Part shown: positions 21,721 to 33,572 of the stretch, piece after piece
How positions within the stretch are numbered: the first letter of the stretch is position 1
Layout of the letters: each line of letters opens with the position of its first letter
NCBI GenBank assembly: GCA_001430745.1
Contig: KQ482061.1
Coordinates: 655,340 to 703,230, forward strand
DNA: 47,891 nt
Origin: Auxenochlorella pyrenoidosa
Lineage: Eukaryota; Chlorophyta; Trebouxiophyceae; Chlorellales; Chlorellaceae
Reading direction: 5' to 3'
Translations under genes and position numbers: made by a program
Notes under the pieces: model-generated
Told to the model about the DNA's origin: nothing
Databases searched by the model: none
What the model saw: the letters and a program-made list of their open reading frames with translations, nothing else

Positions 21721-23457
21721 ATGCGTCGCAGCATCACGGCCAGCAGTGACAGGGCACCAAGTCCTGCCCGCCCGCAGCTCATCTCGCTCTGAAGGCCAGT
21801 CAAAAAGTACCGCACCATCAAGAAGAGCACAGGGCCCTTGAAGACGGTGCTAGAGAAACTGGAACACTCAAGCTATGGAGGCGAGTCGGCCGCCTGCCGA
21901 TTGGAATGCAGCGACTGTGCGCACATTAACGATGTGATGCGTCGCCCCAGCCTTCCTTGCCCCCCGTGCACTGCCGCCGCCACCGCCTGCCTCCAGTGCT
22001 GCCGCCGACCTCGAGCCGCCTTCTCAACACCTCTGCCTGCAGGGCCTCCCCCCGCGCAAGCCGCGATTCATGGATGGCGTGATGATCCCGGCAGGAGAAG
22101 AGGGCAAGAACGACGCGGAGTTCCAAAGCCTGGTGCAGCAGGTGCGTTGAAGACCACACTGAGTCGGGTTTGGTCAGAGAGAGGCATGCACCGGTGTGGG
22201 GCACGATGCACGTCCTGGGCGCAGGTATTTCGCTGGCAGACAGCGCACGGCGGGCTGGGGTGTTGCGGCAGGCGCGCAAGGCCCCGCTGCCAGCCTGCAC
22301 ACCGCGGCCCCCCGCGCCCCATGCGCAGGTGCAAGACCAGCAGGCAGGCGTGCGCGGCTGGCTCTTTGCCCGCGGCGCCTTTGACAGGAACGACCTGGTG
22401 TACCTGCGCAACGAGGAGGAGCGGCAGCGGCTGGCGGAGCGGGAGCAGGACGCGTCGGAGCGGCAGGCGGTAAGCCCCCAGCGCAGGGCTGCCCGCCGCT
22501 CTCCTGCTCAGCCCCAGGCGCGCTGCGTGCCCGGAAGTTCACACGATCACTGTAGGAGCACACCCCAGTGACGACCAGTTGCGATCACGTGTGGGCAGGT
22601 CGCCGCTGCTGCTGCATGCACACGCTGCAGCTAGCGGCAGCTTGGGGCTGGCTTGCCGCGCTTCCCAGCGGCTGAGCCCGACATTGCCAGGACAGCGCAT
22701 GTCCATGGTGTGACCTGCTGTGGTGCGCCCTGCTTCGCTGCAGTTCCTGGCGCAGCGTGCCAGGATGGAGGAGGAGGAGGAGAGGCGGGCGGCTGCGGCG
22801 GCGGCCAAGGCGGCGGCGGTGGCCAAGCTTGCACGGCAGCAGGAGCTCGACAGGTGCGGCGGCTGGGAGGGTCAGGGCTGATCGGTTGTGTAGCCGATTG
22901 GCAGGCCCCCCATTGATGTGGTGGTGCTGCTCTCTGCCCACTCTAAAATTGGGAGCCCACCAGCACCCAGATGCCTGCTGACCCTCTCTGCTTGCCACCT
23001 GCAGCACGCTGCCTGCTGCCTGTGTTTCTGCAGCACCTGGCAGCCTGCAAGGGTCTGCTCCCCCTGCCACCTCACCGGTGTGACCCTTGCCCTTATCTGC
23101 AGGAAGAAGAAGCTGCTCCCTATTGTGAGGGTCAAGCCTGCGGCAGCGGCTGCCGTGCAGACAGCAACCGGCGGCGAGGGCGCAGCAGAGGAGGGCCCAG
23201 CAGCCAAGAAGCAGCGGACAGAGGGAGCGGCCTCGGGCTCCGCAGGACAGCAGCAGCAGCAGGGGCAGCAGCAGAGAGGCGAGGAGGGGGATGGCAGCGA
23301 GAGCGACGGCGAGGGCGGCGGCCTTGGGGGGCTTCTGGGCGCATATGGCTCCGACTCAGACGAAGAGTCAGGGGATGGTGCGGGAGGAGGAGTGTCGGCA
23401 GCGGCAGGAGGCAGCCAAGAGCACCAGCAGCAGCAGGCGGACACGCCAAAAGATTAG
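21721..23457 (+). CDS. Charged coiled-coil protein, possibly FAM192A/NIP30-like
   Basis: The secure exons are 22043-22141, 22329-22469, 22744-22853 and 23103-23457. They encode LPPRKPRFMDGVMIPAGEEG, then a long Glu/Arg/Ala helix (NEEERQRLAEREQDASERQ, ARMEEEEERRAA), then KKKLLPIVRVKP, a basic PAAKKQRTEG and an acidic end LLGAYGSDSDEESGDG. The order helix, I-x-V-K-P motif, basic nuclear-type signal and SDSDEE tail recalls plant FAM192A/NIP30 proteins, but the N-terminal signature of that family is not obvious. The first two exons are tentative: ATG 21721-21745 plus 21800-21846 join in phase and give MRRSITASIKKYRTIKKSTG. A more extended second exon through KLEHSSYGG looks coding but cannot be joined in frame. 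It is probably nuclear. Confidence 0.55.
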
Positions 23458-23574
23458 CCTGTGGTGCAGTGAGCCCGGCTTCTTCACTCCATTGCTTGCA
23501 TGTCGTCCCGCCCACCCTCCCCTTGCATGCTGTGTTGATGCTCTTTCACAGCAAGCTGGCCAAATTTCAGAGCA

Positions 23575-25258
23575 TCACAGCAGCTTCTTCCAGTGCGGCA
23601 GCACATCCAGGCGGTTGCCCTCCACGCTGTGCCACAGGGCGTCGTGGTCAAAGCGCTCGCAGCAGTCCACATACAAGCTGGGCGGGGTGGCAGGGAGGGT
23701 GGGCAGCTCAGGGCGCGTTGCATGCAGGGGTCGGGAGGCGCAGGGGCCGTGCAGGCAGAGCAGGCATGCAGGGTGCTACCGCCCTGCCACACACAGCCTC
23801 GAGCTGCACAGCCCCTCACTGCCCAACCTAGCCCACCCCGCCTGGCGCACCAGCAGCAGTGGGGCTCCACCTCGGCAGCCAGCAGCAGGGCAGACTCGAG
23901 CGCGGCCTGGCTGGCGGCCACGACGCCGGCATGTTGCATGCCCCACACGCCAGGGCCATGCAGCACAAGCACGGCAGGCATGTCATGCTGCCCGCCTGCC
24001 TGCCGCTGCTCATCCTGCATCTGAACGGCTGCCTCGCCAGATGCAGCCGCCACCGCTCCCGCCGGCAGCAGCCACACTTGGCCCTGCCTCACCAGCGCCT
24101 CTGCCTGTGCGCTGCCAGCTGGCAGCAGATCAAACTCTTCCGGCAGCCAGTGCAAGGCGTTGGAGGCAGCGCACGGCTGCTGATCAGCTGCGCCAGGCGC
24201 CTGTGGGTCCCCCGCCGCCTCGCCAACTGCGCCCATGCGGGGCTGTCGCAGCTGCAGCAGCGCCGCTTCCAGCTCTGACCGCGTCTCGCAGCGCCGCCAG
24301 AGCGGCAGCAGCCGCGCCGCCGGCCCATTCTGCAGCAGCGCCGCGGCGTTGGGCAGCGCATCTAGGAGGCTGGCCGGCCGCCGCGCCGCCTCCTCCCCTG
24401 CTGCAGGCGCCCGCGTCAGCTGCCCGTGCACCTCGCGTGCCACCGCATAGGGCGGCCAGCTCACGACCTGGCACAGCTGGCAGAGGCCGCGCCGCGCAAA
24501 AATGCGGCGCATGGTGCCGTTGGCTGGCACCGTGACCGACAGCAGCGCAGCCACACCCGGTAGGGAGCGGGCCAGGGCTTCTGCCTCGGCCTGCAGGGCA
24601 GGGCAAGGTCGTTGCGTGAGGTGGAAGCAGCCTTGCACCAACTGACCTGCTTGCTATGTAAGCAAACATATATGGCTGGGAGTCGGGCGACGCTTGCATT
24701 CCCCGGTGCGTTGCCGCTCGCACTCTCCCACCCTGGCGGCATGTGTGCGTGCCCCCTCACCAGCAGCAGCTCGGCGAGTCCCCGGCGCCGCATGTCCTCC
24801 CGTGTGCGCGCTCCGTACAGCCACAGCACGTCGCCCCGCTGCTGGCAGCACAGCAGGGCAGCCACCGAATCGTCGTGCGGCAGCGCAGCAACTAGCACGT
24901 GCGTGTCTGGCCGTGCCGCATCGTGAATGATGCGGTCTGGCAGAATGTCCGTTCCGCCGTATACGTTGTGGCAGATCTCCACAACTTGGGGGTGGTCGCT
25001 AGGCCGGTAGCGGCGCAGTGTGAATGCTGCCTTCTTGTCTCCATGCCGCTCTGCACCTGCGGCTGCCGGCTGCTCTGCTGCCACTGCGGCAGCGGCGGCG
25101 GCACCTGCTGCTGAGCCTGGCTGCAACGAGAGAATGCGCCGCTCCTTCTGCAGATTATTTGGGACTGCTGGTGCCATTGCCCTGGCCGTGCGCACAGTTT
25201 GGCGAGAGGGAGGGTTGGGAGCTGGCAACTGGAGCCGGCCTCTAGGGCGGCTCAGCAT
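23575..25258 (-). CDS. GNAT-family N-acetyltransferase (NAT16-like)
   Basis: Exons 24761-25258, 23851-24590 and 23575-23677 join in phase and give 446 residues. The GNAT fold starts at FTLRRYRPSDHPQVVEIC (about residue 80), followed by YGGTDILPDR, which strongly recalls the YGGLDYLP motif of NAT16/NAT8-like proteins. The acetyl-CoA binding loop appears as GARTREDMRRRGLAELLL, the R-x-x-R-R-x-G form of motif A, and then SVTVPANGTMRRIFARRGL. The C-terminal half, ending DHDALWHSVEGNRLDVLPHW, is longer than a simple GNAT, as in NAT16. The first about 30 residues are Arg/Pro-rich and could be a transit peptide; a second ATG at 25177 is possible. The substrate cannot be read from sequence. Confidence 0.78.
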
Positions 25259-25565
25259 CCCAAACCGCTGCGATTGAGGCGCGAACGTAAATTGGAAGCA
25301 AGCCCTACAATGGCCATGTCAATGCACCTTGAAGTTGCAGTTGCTGTCACCACCGCCGCCATGCGTGCAAGCGCTAGGCGAGGCATGGCACATGCTGGTG
25401 CTGTCATCATCCTGGTTGGCCGCTGGGCCTCTCAATGCCAGGTTCACTGAGCGGTGATGCAACCTTGGGAACTTGCGATTAGGATAAAAGTACAGGAGGG
25501 AACAACGGAAGCAACCAGTCAACATTTTCGCCTCGGCCACCCTTCTCATGCGCGCCAGGTCATGT
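25259..25565. other. Intergenic: GNAT promoter and 3' flank of the NT-C2 gene
   Basis: The two minus-strand genes are in tandem with 307 bp between them. The middle (25440-25540) is AT-richer. No clear motif was found. Confidence 0.5.
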
Positions 25566-28500
25566 TCAACACCCTCCTGCCACTGTCGCCTGCGTAATCG
25601 CCTGCGAGCTCCCCAACGCAGCTACTGTTGCTGCTGCGTGGGCTGCTGCTGTGTCTGCTGCACCTGCGCCTGCTGCCGCTGCCCCCGCAACTGTAGTACA
25701 GGCTGTACCAGGGGCTGGCTGCGTCTGGTCATCATTGATGTGCAGGCGGTACTTGGTCTCTGCCCGAGTCAGCTGCGCCCGCAGCTTGTCGATAGCGGCA
25801 TCCCTGCGCCGCAGCTCGCCCTGCAGGCCACACGCCGCGTGTGCAACCTGTTGTCGGCACGCAGCTGTAACCTGCCAACAGCATGAGTGAGCAACCCCGC
25901 ACTGGCAGGCAACACGCTGCAGCTGCGCCGCACACGCGCCGCCAGTGCAGGCCAGCATGGGGCCGAGTGCGGCGGCGGCGCGGCGAGCTGGGCGGCCCTG
26001 CAGACGCACCTGCAGCTGCATGAGCTGGAAGTCTCGCTGCGCCGCCTCCACCCGCGCGGCGGCCAGGGCGCGGATGAGGTCGGTGGAGGCCTCGTCCCGG
26101 AAGCAGGCCAGCAGCTGCTCCTCCGTGGCGGCCAGCCGCTGCAGCAGCATCTCCTTGGTACGCTCTGGGGGGAGGCGAGCCAGGAGGTTGGGCGGATGGT
26201 GAGGCAACGGGCTTCTGCTGCGGAAGCCCAGGCGCTGCAGTGGCACGCACCCGGCTGCAGTGGCATGCCCCCCTTCCACCCGCCCCCCCCCCCCCCCCCG
26301 CCCCTCGAGCCCCGCTGACGGGCTACCGGAATGCACTCACTGAGCTTGTCCACCTCGAGGCTGAGCTCCACCGCCAGGGTGGCCTCGGCATAGCCCTCTG
26401 CCCTTGCCTCATCACGCTCCGCCAGCAGCAGCTTGCACCTGCAACCCCGAAAGCAGGGCAAGGGCGGCGGCGGCAGCAGTTGCAGGTCGACGGTATGGTG
26501 GCCAGATGCGCTGCCCCCGGCTGGATGAGCTGTTGCTCGTTGGATGCATACACGACCGGCACAACGCTCCAGCAGCCCATGCCCACACTTGACAGCTTGC
26601 TGCGCTGCTAGCACCGCCTACCCGAGCAGCAGTGCTGGCTGACTGGCCGGCCAGCCGGCAAGGAGGGCGGGAGGCACCTGGCCTTCAAGGCATTCGCTCT
26701 TCAGCAACAACAACAGCGGGCTGGATCGTGAGCACACCTGCGGCGCAGCGTCGACACGCTGCTCTCACGGTCGATAGTGGCCACCTCACAGGGGTCTGGC
26801 GTCACCCGGGGCGGGCTGGGCTGCGGCGTCCTGCGTGCAGGCAGAGGGCACAGAGTGGCAGGCGGGCTCGGGAGTAGGGGGGAACCTTCATGCCGTACGT
26901 GGTGTCGGGCATCTGGTCACATGGCTGTGTAGTGCGACACCTGCCCCGCCCCAAGCGTACCCGAACTGCTGGTGCAGCTGGCGAGCCGTGCAGGAGCCTG
27001 GCGCGGGGGGCATGGAGTTGCGTGCTGCAGAGGGGCTTGGGCGTGGCACTCGTTGGTGCATCTTGCAGGGGCACCAAATGCTCCACTGCCCAGCATGTGT
27101 CTGTGGCACGTGTGGCGGGCCGGGCACTGCCGGACGATGCCACAAAGCAGCCCGCTGCCCCGCGTCCCGTGGCTCACGCTTGCCGCTGAACATGCGCCTC
27201 ATGGTGCCCAGGACAGTGGGCTTGGGCGTGGGCTCCTCATCACTGTCGTACAGCTGGTCGACCGCCTGCATGCCAGCAACCAAGTGTGAGTCACTCGCTG
27301 CCCACTGAAAGAAGGAAATGTAAGCCTCTGGGCGTGGGCTGAGGAAGCTTGCCTGGAAAGGCCAGCCTTTGTGGGCTGTCCCTGGCCAGCCACCATGAGC
27401 CTGCTGCTGACAGAAGTGAACCACAGCAGCAGGCTCAACGAAGAGCGGCTCCAGAAAAACCCCTCGGCTGCCCACGCTACCTCTTGCAGGTCGATTGGGG
27501 TCCAGGCTTCCGGTGGCAGCCCTCTTGCTGGCTGCTGCTGCTCTTGCTGCTGCTGCTGCTGCTGCTCTTGCTTGTGTTGCGCTCTGGCCGGCTTGAAGAG
27601 CGTCGGCGTCTCAGCCTCGCAGGCGGCACCGCCTGGCAGGTGCGGCAGCTGCAGCAGCGAGGCGCCTGGCGGCCGCCTGCTGCCAGCAGCACTGCCTGCT
27701 CCACCGGCACAGGTGCCGCCGCCGCCAGAACGCCCCACTGGCAGGCTGGGCAGGGTGGCAGACCGCTGAAGCACGCGCCCGGCTGCTGCGCGGGTCTGCT
27801 GGCTCTCTGCTGGCTGCCCAGCACTGAGCGCATCTGGCAGCTGCTGGTCGCAGGCATCACCGCTGCCGCCGCCGCCGCGCCAGGGCAGCCGCAGAGCCGC
27901 TGGCAGCCGCTTCCTTGCCGTGCCGGGCGGCGCCTGCTCCTGTCCGGCTGCTAGCTGTGGCTGCCATGCTGCCTGGATGCCGCCCCCATAGGCCATGCTG
28001 GCGCCGCTGTCGAACCCCGACAGGTCCTGATCCTCTGCCGCCAGCGGCATGCCCGCCACACTCGTGAGCGCTGCGGGGAGCAGGGAGTGATGCCAGGGCA
28101 TGTGTACACCCCGTCAAGGCAGCACAATGAAGCGGCTGAGCGTGCACGCCAGAAGGCGTCCAGGGCGCAGCACAGGGTGCAGCCACCGTGCATGCAGGGG
28201 TGAGAGTCGCGTCCCAGTGCCAGGCCTGGCGTTGGGACAGCATGGCGCTCCGCTGCCAAGAGGGCCCTGGCCACCAAGAGCGCAGCGGCCTGCGCGCTCA
28301 CCCGACGGGGCCAGCGAGAGGTAGGAGATGTCAGTCAGGCTGTCGGCCTCGCGGCTGTAGTTCTGAAGGTACTGCGTCCTCACGCTGACGCTCAGCACGC
28401 CGCAGGGCCTGCAAGCAGGGCAGTACGGGGCGAGAGCAGGCCCCACGGCAAACAGTGAAGGGGGTTTCCAGGGTGGCTCCCAGCGTGCACGCTTGCACGT

Positions 28501-29744
28501 GCAGCACTGTGGGGCAGGCTGGCACAGGCACCTGCGCTTGCATGCTTGCTGCACGCAAGTCGGGTGCACCGGGAAGGTGCGATGCATTCTGCGCGGGGGT
28601 GCTCACTGCATCGGAATGACCAGCTGCTTGGGGCCAAAGGGCTCTGGCAGGCAGAACCTGCAGACAGGGGAGGTTGCAGCGTATGCTGGCTGGCGGTGAG
28701 GAGGCCCACACACAGTATGCAGCCCTGCTCTGCGTGGCAAATGGACTGCGTCAGTTCTGCAGCGTTGTTGACTCCCGGCCTCTGTGGACACGAGCCCAGC
28801 CCCAGCTCACTGTGAGAAGTCCAGTTTTGCTTTTGCCACCGTCTGCGCCCTCTCAGCTCCTCGCTGCGCCTTGCCTGCGGCACAGGCGCTTTTGCAAGTA
28901 GAGCTCTACCAAGCCGGTGCAGGCAGCCTGCTGATGGATGAACTCTGGGTGCTGCCGGTGCTGGCATGGGGCCGCGCCGACACTGCCAGGGACCTCTGGC
29001 GCGCCAGGGCTTTGCTCAGGCAGAGCCGCAGATAATGCATGCCCCTCCAGTGTGTGCACGCCTCAAACTGCATGCCTCAGGCTGCGCCGTCCCCACCTTC
29101 CTGGACCACTTGGACCTTGAGCGTGAACTCCTTGGGCCGCCAGCCATCCCCCTGCTTGTACAGTGTGGCGGTCTGCATGGAGGTGGCCACCACAGGGCAC
29201 TGCCATCAGCCGGTAGCCGCAGCCCCGAGTGCATGCCTGCTGCTCCACACGCAGCTGCATATTCCCATGCACTCTGGCAGGGCAGCAAGCCCAGCTGGGC
29301 AGCGTGCAGGGCCCGGCGCTGCCCATACCTGAGAGCAGCGCGTGTTCCACTCCACACCGCCCGCACCATCCACCAGCTCGGCCTCCGTGACGCTCAGCCG
29401 GTGGCGCCGCTTGAGAACGAACAGCGCCCTGGCGCCGGCAGGCAGCGACAGCTCCGCTGCGGGGTGTGCAGTGAGTGCAGGGAATGTCTTGGCTCATGCT
29501 GGATGGCCAGGCGCGAGCATCGATGCCTCACCTGGACAAGGCTTCCCTCACACTTGCGGGATTGCGGTGCAGTCCCCAAACGTGTGCTCATCCAACAAGC
29601 AGTGGCGACTCGCTGCGACAGGGCGGTTGGGGCGCCGCGACGGCGCCGGAGGTCCCACCCTCTGGCCTCACTTGCGTGCTGGGCAACGACCTCCACGACA
29701 TAGCACCACTGCGGCCGCTTGCCCACGAGGCCCTGCAAAGCCAT
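25566..29744 (-). CDS. NT-type C2 domain protein with C-terminal coiled coil
   Basis: Thirteen exons join in consistent phase: 29672-29744, 29329-29456, 29097-29172, 28811-28874, 28607-28657, 28302-28408, 27481-28070, 27178-27265, 26961-27024, 26738-26830, 26341-26438, 26010-26164, 25566-25871; 630 residues. The N-terminal about 160 residues fit an NT-C2 domain: ARALFVLKRRHRLSVTEAEL, VEWNTRCSQTATLYKQ, WRPKEFTLKVQVV, VAKAKLDFSQFC, PKQLVIPMQPCGVLSVSVRT. This domain is found in plant PMI1-type plastid-movement and EHBP1-type membrane/cytoskeleton proteins. A low-complexity linker with a Gln tract follows, then VDQLYDSDEEPTPKPTVLG, and a coiled coil from CKLLLAERDEARAEGYAEAT to IDKLRAQLTRAETKYRLH. 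The end is Ala-rich. A role linking membranes to the cytoskeleton is inferred from the domain only. Confidence 0.75.
26283..26299. repeat. C17 homopolymer
   Basis: Seventeen C residues on the plus strand fall in an intron (26165-26340) of the NT-C2 gene, so its pre-mRNA carries a 17-G run. Confidence 0.95.
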
Positions 29745-29971
29745 AAGCCTCCTGAGCTGCTCCCAGCTGCAAAAGCAGGTGGCCAAGAGGCCTCGCGTTT
29801 CAAAGGTGGATTGTCACACAATGTCGGCAATGTTCGTGCGATGCCCCGCAAGCGCGGGAAGCAAGACGATTGAAAATGCAGGACGGCCAGCTCAGCAGGC
29901 GCACCTTCTCCTCCAAATTCATGCTATGCTGCACGCTTGCAGACAGCGCATTGCCGCACGATTGTTGCGCA
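29745..29971. promoter_or_regulatory. Bidirectional promoter region, NT-C2 gene / GHR-like GST
   Basis: Only 227 bp separate the two start codons. If the GST-like protein starts at the upstream in-frame ATG of FMLCC, the gap falls to about 175 bp. No TATA box was seen. Confidence 0.5.
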
Positions 29972-32900
29972 ATGGTTTGCGCGGGCATCTGCGCCCTGCC
30001 GCAAGCCAAGAACCCTCTGCAGCACCAGCGGGCCTCTAGCCAGCCCAGGCGGCATGTGTTGCGAGTGTCCTATGCTGGGGGTGAGGTGATGGCACCTTGG
30101 GCGCCGATCTGACGACACTGCTCCGAGCAGGGAGGGCGGCGGCGCCGCTGTCGCCTGGTGCTGCCGCCGGTGCTCTGCATCAGTTCTGCCACTTCCTTCA
30201 CAGCTTTCTGTGTGACCCTGTGCAGGGACCGGCGACGCAAAGAAGGGGCTGGGAGTGCTGGAGTGGACGGGCGCAGTGGTGCCGCAGGTGCGCATGTGCT
30301 ACCGTGCCTGGAGGTGCATGCCTCGCAGCATCAACCAGACCCCTGCGTGACTGCCGTGTGTCTCTGGCACACCATGCGCCCCACCCCACCCCGGACGGCT
30401 TGCAGGGGCTGCTGGTGAAAACAGCCAAGTACGGCTGGCGCACTGCCTGGAAGACACTGATGACCGAGCTCGCTCCCCAGGTGCCAGCGGCGATGGCTTG
30501 CTCAGACCTGGGCAGCTCCAATTTTGAAGCTGGGGGGCCTGCCGGCATGTGGCCGCCATCAGGCGCAGGCATATCCGTGCCAGCAAATCCGGCCCTGCGC
30601 CCTGCCGCAGAGCAAGGATGGCGCGTACCAGCGGCCACAGTACAGCTTCCAGGGGCGGATCGGCAGCCCCGACTTCCCGCTGGAGCCAGGCAGGCACGCA
30701 CCCGCCTGCCCGTGATCACGCGCTGCCTCCCCGCAGCCTCTATGCTCTTCTGGCCCTGCTGCTGTGGTGGGACCCAGGGGTCCGCCCCTTCTGGAGGGTG
30801 CAGCCCGCCCAGCCTGCTGCCCTGCTTGCAGCCTACCGAGGGGGCCGCGAGCTCTAGTGGCAAACTCTTTTTCTTTTTTCATCACCTGAGCTCGTGGCAC
30901 AGCTGACGGCGCTGCGGTGCCTCCCTGCAGGTATCACCTGTTTGTGGGCAACCCCTGCCCCTGGTGCCACCGCGTGCTGCTGGCGCTGGCAGTCTGCGGG
31001 CTAGAGGATGTGGTCAGGTGGGGGCGGCTCATGGGGGCATGCCCACCGGGCAGAGCGCTGGTTTTGCTTGCAGCATAGCAGACGGCATGTGTGGTGCTTG
31101 CGCGCTGCGAGGCGCACCATGCAGGGAGGGTCCCAGACCATGCCGAGACGCCTGCACAAATCAAGCAGCGATGCCTCGAGGAGCGGCGCCTGTGAAGCCT
31201 GCCTTCTGCCTCCCTAGCCTGCACCACGCCATGTTCTCCTCTGCCCCAGCTGGCACCCACCACTCCCTGCCTGCTACTGCACGAGCGGCCGCCTGCCTGA
31301 CACCGAAACTGCCTGCTCGCAGCTTCTCGAGGGCGGTGGACGACCCGGAGCGCGCCAGCCGGGGCGGCTGGGTGTTTGACGGGCGCGACCCCGTGTTTGG
31401 CTGCCGCGACCTCAGGTGGGCGCTGTGCGGCGCAGCCTCCAGGCGCTGCACAGCACACCCGCTGCAGGCTCCAGGCGCTGGGCCAGCGCGAGGGCAGGGG
31501 CAGGCGGGGGCCGCCAGATAAGCCGCTGCCGAGGGGGCCGTGATGCCTGCCCGCCCGCCCGCCCGCCCGCCTGCCCGCCCGCCTGCCTGCCTACCTGCGA
31601 AGGGAAGCGTAGTGCCTCTCCCCTTCTTCTTCGCGCCCCCCCCCCCACCCCCCCCACCCCCCAGGGAGGTGTACGACCTGCTCAGCCCCGGCTTCACGGG
31701 CCGCTGCACGGCGCCGCTGCTGGTGGACAAGAAGGCCCGGCGGGCGGTGAGCGGGCGGCGGGGCGGGGGGTGAGAACTCTGGAACGCGCTGTGCATGCTG
31801 GGCGGGCTGTCATGTGCTCAGCATGGGGAGCCGGGGGCCGTGGGAGCCTGCCTGCCGCTGGGTGTGCATGCGTCGGCGTCGGCGTCGGCACCCGCGCTGC
31901 CCACCCGGGATGGGGCTGCCAGCATCCTTTTCTTCCCGCTGGCCGCCCCACAGGTGTGCAACGAGAGCGCCATCATCACCCGGAACTTTGCCGAGCTGGC
32001 GGCGCAGGGCGTCGTGGGCAGCGGCGTGGACCTGCGCCCCCCGGGGCTGCAGGCAGAGGTGGACCGCTGGAACGAGCGCATCTACGAGTCTGGTGGGGGT
32101 GCTTGTGTGCCTGTTGGCCTGCAGGCCTGCGTGCCGGAAAGGGGAACAGGGTCCAGGGGCAACAGGGCCTGGCTGGCAGGTCTGGCCGCCAGCTGTGCAA
32201 GGTCGAAGCACACGCTGCGCATGCGGTGGGAGCATGTCGCCTGCGTCTCTGTTGGCAGAGCAGCGGGCGCATGCTGCCAGCCAGCACGCCTTGGTTGGGA
32301 GGCCCTGGGCCACCGCCCTCTGCTGTCTCCGGAGCATGCTGGCTGCGGGGACTTGAAATGTAATTGATTGGTTGATTGATTGCCCGCTGCAGTGAACAAC
32401 GGCGTCTACAAGTGCGGCTTCGCCACCACCCAGGCGGGCTTCCAGGCTGCGGAGGCAGAGCTGTTTGCTGCGCTGGATGAGCTGGAGGCGGTGCTGAGGT
32501 GGGCTTGCCTGCGGCCTCGACTCCCGCCGCTGCTGCCCTACACAGCCCTCGAAAAGCGGCGCTGCACCAGCTCGCTGCAGCCGCCTGTCTCTCCAAGCGT
32601 ACGCTCCTGTCCGGCCTCATTGCCCCGCCCCGCCCTCCACCCCTCGGGCTGCAGCCGCCAGCGCTTTGTGTGCGGCGAGCGCTTCACCGAGGCCGACCTC
32701 CGCCTGTTCCCCACCATCGTGCGCTTCGACGCCGTCTACGCCACGCTCTTCAAGTGCTCCCGCCGCCGCGTGGCCGACTACCCACACCTGCAGGCGGGTG
32801 CTGCCGGCCTGCCTGCGGGCAGCGCGGGTGTCTGACCCCGCGGGGGGGAAGGGCTGGGGGCCGGGGGCACCTCAGGCATGGGTGGCAACTGTGGCGTGTT

Positions 32901-33572
32901 TGGGGCCAGCCATGGAGCGGCCTGATGGGGGGCTGTGCTCCTGGAATGTGCTTCCTCGGGACATGCACAACATGAAAGCCTGCCCTCTTTTGCAACTCTC
33001 AGCAATACGTGCTCCACCCTCTGCCGCAGGCCTGGATGCGCGATGTGCACCAGCTGCACATGCCCAGCGGCCGGCTGCAGATACGGGTGGGCGGGGGCCC
33101 GCGGCGTGGTGGGCTGCTTGCAAGCAGGCTGGCCGCAGGGGGAAGATGCACTGCCTGCCGGGCTAGCCAGCCGCCCAGGCATGACCTCCCTCCCGCCAGC
33201 GCCCTGGTGTTGTCGATTCAGCAGCACCCACTCGGGGCAGGCCCCTTGGCATCGTTCTCGCTCCCGCCATGCATGATGTGCGGCGTCCACCCCGCCCACC
33301 CCACCCCGCCCTCCCCTGCCCCACCTGCCCGTGGCATGCAGGACTGCTTTGACCTGGACGACGCGCGGCGCAGCTACTTCTCGCAGCTGTTCCCGCTCAA
33401 CCCGGGCGGCATCGTGCCCAGCGGCCCCACAGCAGACGACCTGGGCCTGGAGGCGCCGCCGGGGCGCGGGCCGCAGCAGCACGACGCCGTCTTCCACGCA
33501 GCCGCTGCAGCCAGCGCCGGCGGCAGTGCACAGCAGCGGGGTGGCGGCGATGCAGCGCCGGCTGCTGTTTGA
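29972..33572 (+). CDS. Glutathionyl-hydroquinone reductase-like glutathione transferase (Xi/ECM4 class)
   Basis: Thioredoxin-fold transferase expected to reduce glutathionyl-hydroquinones. Twelve exons: 29972-30080, 30226-30287, 30406-30480, 30611-30693, 30931-31017, 31323-31415, 31665-31746, 31954-32092, 32393-32498, 32655-32793, 33030-33086, 33342-33572; 420 residues. The Arg/Gln-rich start suggests a chloroplast transit peptide. Hallmarks: GRYHLFVGNPCPWCHRVLLA with the active-site Cys in CPWCHR, RGGWVFDGRDPVFGCRDLRE, VCNESAIITRNF (the glutathione-binding NES), NNGVYKCGFATTQAGF, FTEADLRLFPTIVRFDAVY, and a distinctive end DDARRSYFSQLFPLNPGGIV. Introns after 30693 and 32793 start with GC and no GT donor keeps the frame. 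The C-terminal Ala/Gln tail is low complexity. An in-frame ATG about 50 bp upstream is an alternative start. Confidence 0.88.
31550..31594. repeat. CCCG/CCTG tetranucleotide tract in an intron
   Basis: Roughly eleven CCCG or CCTG units lie in intron 6 (31416-31664) of the GST-like gene. Long C runs broken by single A residues follow at about 31637-31662, before the acceptor. Confidence 0.85.

Noticed and set aside
32360..32364. TGTAA inside the GST-like gene
   Set aside because: It lies in an intron between well-supported exons, so it is not used as the gene's normal poly(A) signal.
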